This document shows, piece after piece, positions 63,926-64,000 of a DNA stretch of 64,000 nt (its first letter is position 1; every line of letters starts with the position of its first letter). The position numbers were made by a program, and so were the translations under genes. The stretch is taken from the NCBI RefSeq assembly GCF_947495965.1, contig NZ_CANMBB010000001.1:833728-897727 (forward strand). Reading direction: 5' to 3'. The notes under the pieces were generated by a model. The model did not search any database. It was not told the DNA's origin and was given only the letters and a program-made list of their open reading frames with translations. Source of the DNA: an uncultured Maribacter sp. (GTDB taxonomy: Bacteria; Bacteroidota; Bacteroidia; Flavobacteriales; Flavobacteriaceae).

Positions 63926-64000
63926 TGTCTTCTACTTTAAATATTCTAGTGCCTCTGGCAATTTTATTTTTTTATACAGTGTATAATATTATTGACTACC

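Noticed and set aside
63926-64000. Short minus-strand frame YKKIKLPEALEYLK before sufC
   Set aside because: An in-frame stop lies 18 codons upstream, so no gene can be supported from the 75 bases present.

Overview
The window looks like chromosomal DNA of a marine-type member of the Flavobacteriaceae (Bacteroidetes). The evidence is the strongly AT-rich sequence, promoters of the Bacteroidetes type (TTG, then TAnnTTTG), a subtilase ending in a type IX secretion sorting domain, a fused hemC-hemD gene, and families typical of this group (DUF3078, DUF2480, DUF3109, DUF4153, PA0069-like radical SAM). No rRNA, tRNA, CRISPR array or recognisable insertion sequence was seen.

Layout. 1-1500: ribonucleotide reductase genes nrdB and the 5' end of nrdA. 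1500-2577: a gene-poor stretch with a perfect hairpin. 2578-5264: a LytTR regulator and its TPR-type sensor kinase. 5254-22148: mostly housekeeping genes (DUF3109, MarC, a CtpA-like protease, dCMP deaminase, HupE, a DnaJ/TerB protein, bacilliredoxin, acyltransferase, HD hydrolase, DsbA/FrnE, radical SAM, enoyl-CoA hydratase, an NtrY-like kinase, HemJ, lactonase, MATE, HemH). 22344-27685: a very large TraB/GumN protein, a DUF1460 amidase and a ThuA lipoprotein.

27805-44877: a heme biosynthesis neighbourhood, with an AraC regulator divergent from hemA-hemCD-hemE, then hemF and hemB; hemH and hemJ lie 7-10 kb upstream. Two accessory modules sit inside it. One is a likely toxin-antitoxin pair (XRE/ImmA peptidase plus DUF4411 PIN protein) with a near-consensus promoter that would give a leaderless mRNA. 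The other is a type II restriction-modification pair whose genes converge and overlap by 112 bases, next to a large SF2 helicase with a predicted membrane hairpin.

44878-54822: CNNM/CBS transporter, Ogt, a lipocalin-like lipoprotein, DUF4153, a 3'-5' exonuclease, the T9SS subtilase, an EEP nuclease and HflX. 57953-63925: DUF3078, DUF2480 and the suf Fe-S operon (sufT, sufE, sufS, sufD, sufC, all on the minus strand), with a decayed four-helix-bundle gene between DUF2480 and sufT.

The most unusual part is 54913-57740. A block of about 322 bp occurs twice, with 14 differences and no indels, on either side of a 2.1 kb cassette of small orphan genes. Each copy has an upstream 21-bp-period direct repeat (TTCACAACAT twice), a consensus promoter, two small hairpins, a 60-nt core identical in both copies (with a 13-codon ORF) and an intrinsic terminator. 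I read this as a duplicated, regulated small RNA gene that I cannot assign to a known family. A further 21-bp-period repeat of the same core type lies just past copy 2, and elements of the upstream region recur at the subtilase promoter.
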